Assembly: GCA_002298885.1 (NCBI GenBank)
Contig: DBMK01000174.1
Span: forward strand, 1-7,376
Length of the DNA: 7,376 nt
Origin: Anaerolineaceae bacterium UBA700
GTDB taxonomy: Bacteria > Chloroflexota > Anaerolineae > Anaerolineales > Anaerolineaceae
Direction: 5' to 3'
In this document: positions 6,093 to 7,376 of the stretch, piece by piece
How positions within the stretch are numbered: the stretch's first letter is position 1
How the letters are laid out: each line of letters opens with the position of its first letter
Translations under genes and position numbers: made by a program
Notes under the pieces: generated by a model
Told to the model about the DNA's origin: nothing
The model's database searches: none
Seen by the model: the letters and a program-made list of their open reading frames with translations, nothing else

Positions 6093-7358
6093 ATGTTAGA
6101 CATCAATCTGGTCCGTGAACAGCCCGAGGAAGTGCGCACCGCATTGCGCAAGCGCAACATGGATGCGGCGGTGGTCGACCAGGCCCAGGAGCTGGACGTG
6201 GAGCGGCGCAAGCTGCTGACCCAGGTCGAAACGCTCAAGGCCGAGCGCAACGCCGTCAGCCGCCAGATCGGGCAGATGAAGGACCCTGCCGCCCGCCAGG
6301 AAAAGATCGACGCCATGAAGCAGGTCGGCGACCAGATTGCCGTCCTGGATGATACGGTGCGACAGGTTGAGGAGAAACTGCAGGGCCTGGTGGCGACCAT
6401 TCCCAACATCCCCGATCCCATCACCCCGGTGGGCAAAGACGAGAGCGAAAACGTAGTGGTCAAGACCGTGGGCGAGATTCCGCAGTATGCGTTTACCCCG
6501 CAACCGCATTGGGACCTCGGGCCGAAGCTGGGCATCATCGATTTCGACCGGGGGGTCAAGATCACCGGCTCGCGCTTTTACGTGCTGAGCGGGGCCGGGG
6601 CGCGCCTGCAGCGTGCGCTGATCGCCTGGATGCTCGACCTGCACATCCGCCAGGGCTACACCGAGAAGTACACGCCCTTCATGGTCAAAGCAGCCACCAT
6701 GTTTGCCTCGGGCCAGCTCCCCAAGTTCATCGACAACCTGTATCACGACGCCGAGGAAGATTTCTGGATGGTACCGACCGCCGAGGTGCCTTTGACCGGG
6801 CTGCACATCGGCGAGATCATGGACCAGGCCAGCCTGCCGCTGCGCTACACCGCCTATACACCCTGCTTCCGGCGCGAGAAGATGAGCGCCGGTCGCGACG
6901 TGCGCGGTATCAAGCGCGGTCACCAGTTCGACAAGGTCGAAATGTACATTTATTGCGAGCCGGAGGACTCGGGCAAAGAGCTGGATAAGATGCTGGCAGA
7001 CGCCGAAGAGACCTGCAGGCAGTTGGGCCTCACCTACCGCATCGTGCAATTATGCACCGGCGACCTGGGTTTCAATGCCCGCGTCACCTACGACCTGGAG
7101 GTGTGGGCGCCGGGCTGCAACGAGTGGCTGGAAGTCTCGTCGGTCTCGAATGTGGGCGACTTCCAGGCCCGTCGGGCCAACATCAAGTATCGCCCGGCAG
7201 ATGGCAAGGCGCGCCTGGTACACACCCTCAACGGCTCGGGCCTGGGCATGCCGCGCACCCTGATCGCTGTCCTCGAGAACTACCAGCAGGAGGACGGCTC
7301 GATCGTCGTTCCCGAGGTGCTGCGCCCCTGGATGGGGGGAATCGAAGTAATCAAATAA
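6093..7358 (+). CDS. serS: Serine--tRNA ligase (seryl-tRNA synthetase)
   Basis: SerS joins serine to tRNA-Ser (and tRNA-Sec) using ATP, in the cytosol as a class II homodimer. This 421-aa protein has normal bacterial length. Residues 1-105 form the antiparallel coiled-coil arm that grips the long variable arm of tRNA-Ser. Class II motif 1 lies around 190-211 ([10 protein letters not shown] onward), the serine-binding TAE at 229-231, motif 2 at 254-285 ([17 protein letters not shown], then HQFDKVEM) and motif 3 at 380-398 ([10 protein letters not shown], then ENYQ). The more usual FRSEAGSxGRDTRG is replaced here by [14 protein letters not shown], so the loop after the ATP-contacting Arg differs. 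GGAGG at 6084-6088 lies 4 nt before the ATG. The T-box leader with a serine specifier directly upstream independently supports the identity: expression rises when uncharged tRNA-Ser accumulates. Only 18 bases follow the stop, and nothing is seen in them. Confidence 0.98.
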   Translation: MLDINLVREQPEEVRTALRKRNMDAAVVDQAQELDVERRKLLTQVETLKAERNAVSRQIGQMKDPAARQEKIDAMKQVGDQIAVLDDTVRQVEEKLQGLVATIPNIPDPITPVGKDESENVVVKTVGEIPQYAFTPQPHWDLGPKLGIIDFDRGVKITGSRFYVLSGAGARLQRALIAWMLDLHIRQGYTEKYTPFMVKAATMFASGQLPKFIDNLYHDAEEDFWMVPTAEVPLTGLHIGEIMDQASLPLRYTAYTPCFRREKMSAGRDVRGIKRGHQFDKVEMYIYCEPEDSGKELDKMLADAEETCRQLGLTYRIVQLCTGDLGFNARVTYDLEVWAPGCNEWLEVSSVSNVGDFQARRANIKYRPADGKARLVHTLNGSGLGMPRTLIAVLENYQQEDGSIVVPEVLRPWMGGIEVIK

Positions 7359-7376
7359 GGGAATATTGGGGTAATT

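Noticed and set aside
6096..7049. Minus-strand 317-aa frame opposite serS
   Set aside because: It is an antisense shadow of a clearly functional SerS with all class II motifs. It has no family resemblance of its own.

Overview
This 7.4 kb window comes from a bacterial chromosome and carries six protein-coding genes and one large RNA regulator. The coding regions are GC-rich and the intergenic DNA is AT-rich, with palindromes and consensus sigma-70-type promoters. A transcriptional T-box leader, DbpA-type helicase tail, UbiA/MenA-like prenyltransferase and palindromic intergenic repeats would fit a Chloroflexota bacterium, perhaps Anaerolineae. That placement is an inference from overall style, not proven by any marker here.

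Left part (1-3158, + strand). A leucine-rich-repeat protein with 16 exact 23-residue repeats is followed by a DEAD-box RNA helicase with a DbpA-like C-terminal RNA-binding domain. A strong extended -10 promoter overlaps the end of the LRR gene. The helicase leader of about 90 nt contains a good intrinsic terminator only 20 nt before the start codon, which suggests attenuation.

Middle (3159-4438). A GC-rich hairpin and a perfect 24-bp palindrome separate the helicase from a UbiA-family membrane prenyltransferase. Downstream of that gene, a second palindrome with a similar core and a three-armed palindromic element fill the gap before the convergent minus-strand genes.

Right part (4439-7376). 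A minus-strand pair encodes a DinB-like four-helix-bundle protein and an unrecognised beta-rich protein. Their genes overlap by 19 nt, so they are probably translationally coupled. Divergent from them, a near-perfect consensus promoter drives a T-box riboswitch that controls serS. The T-box carries the serine specifier UCC and an antiterminator bulge UGGC that matches the GCCA end of tRNA-Ser, so sequence and downstream gene agree independently.

I found no sign of a defence system, prophage, transposase, CRISPR array or toxin-antitoxin pair. The items most worth a second look are the helicase leader attenuator, the palindrome families flanking the prenyltransferase, and the uncharacterised overlapping minus-strand pair.
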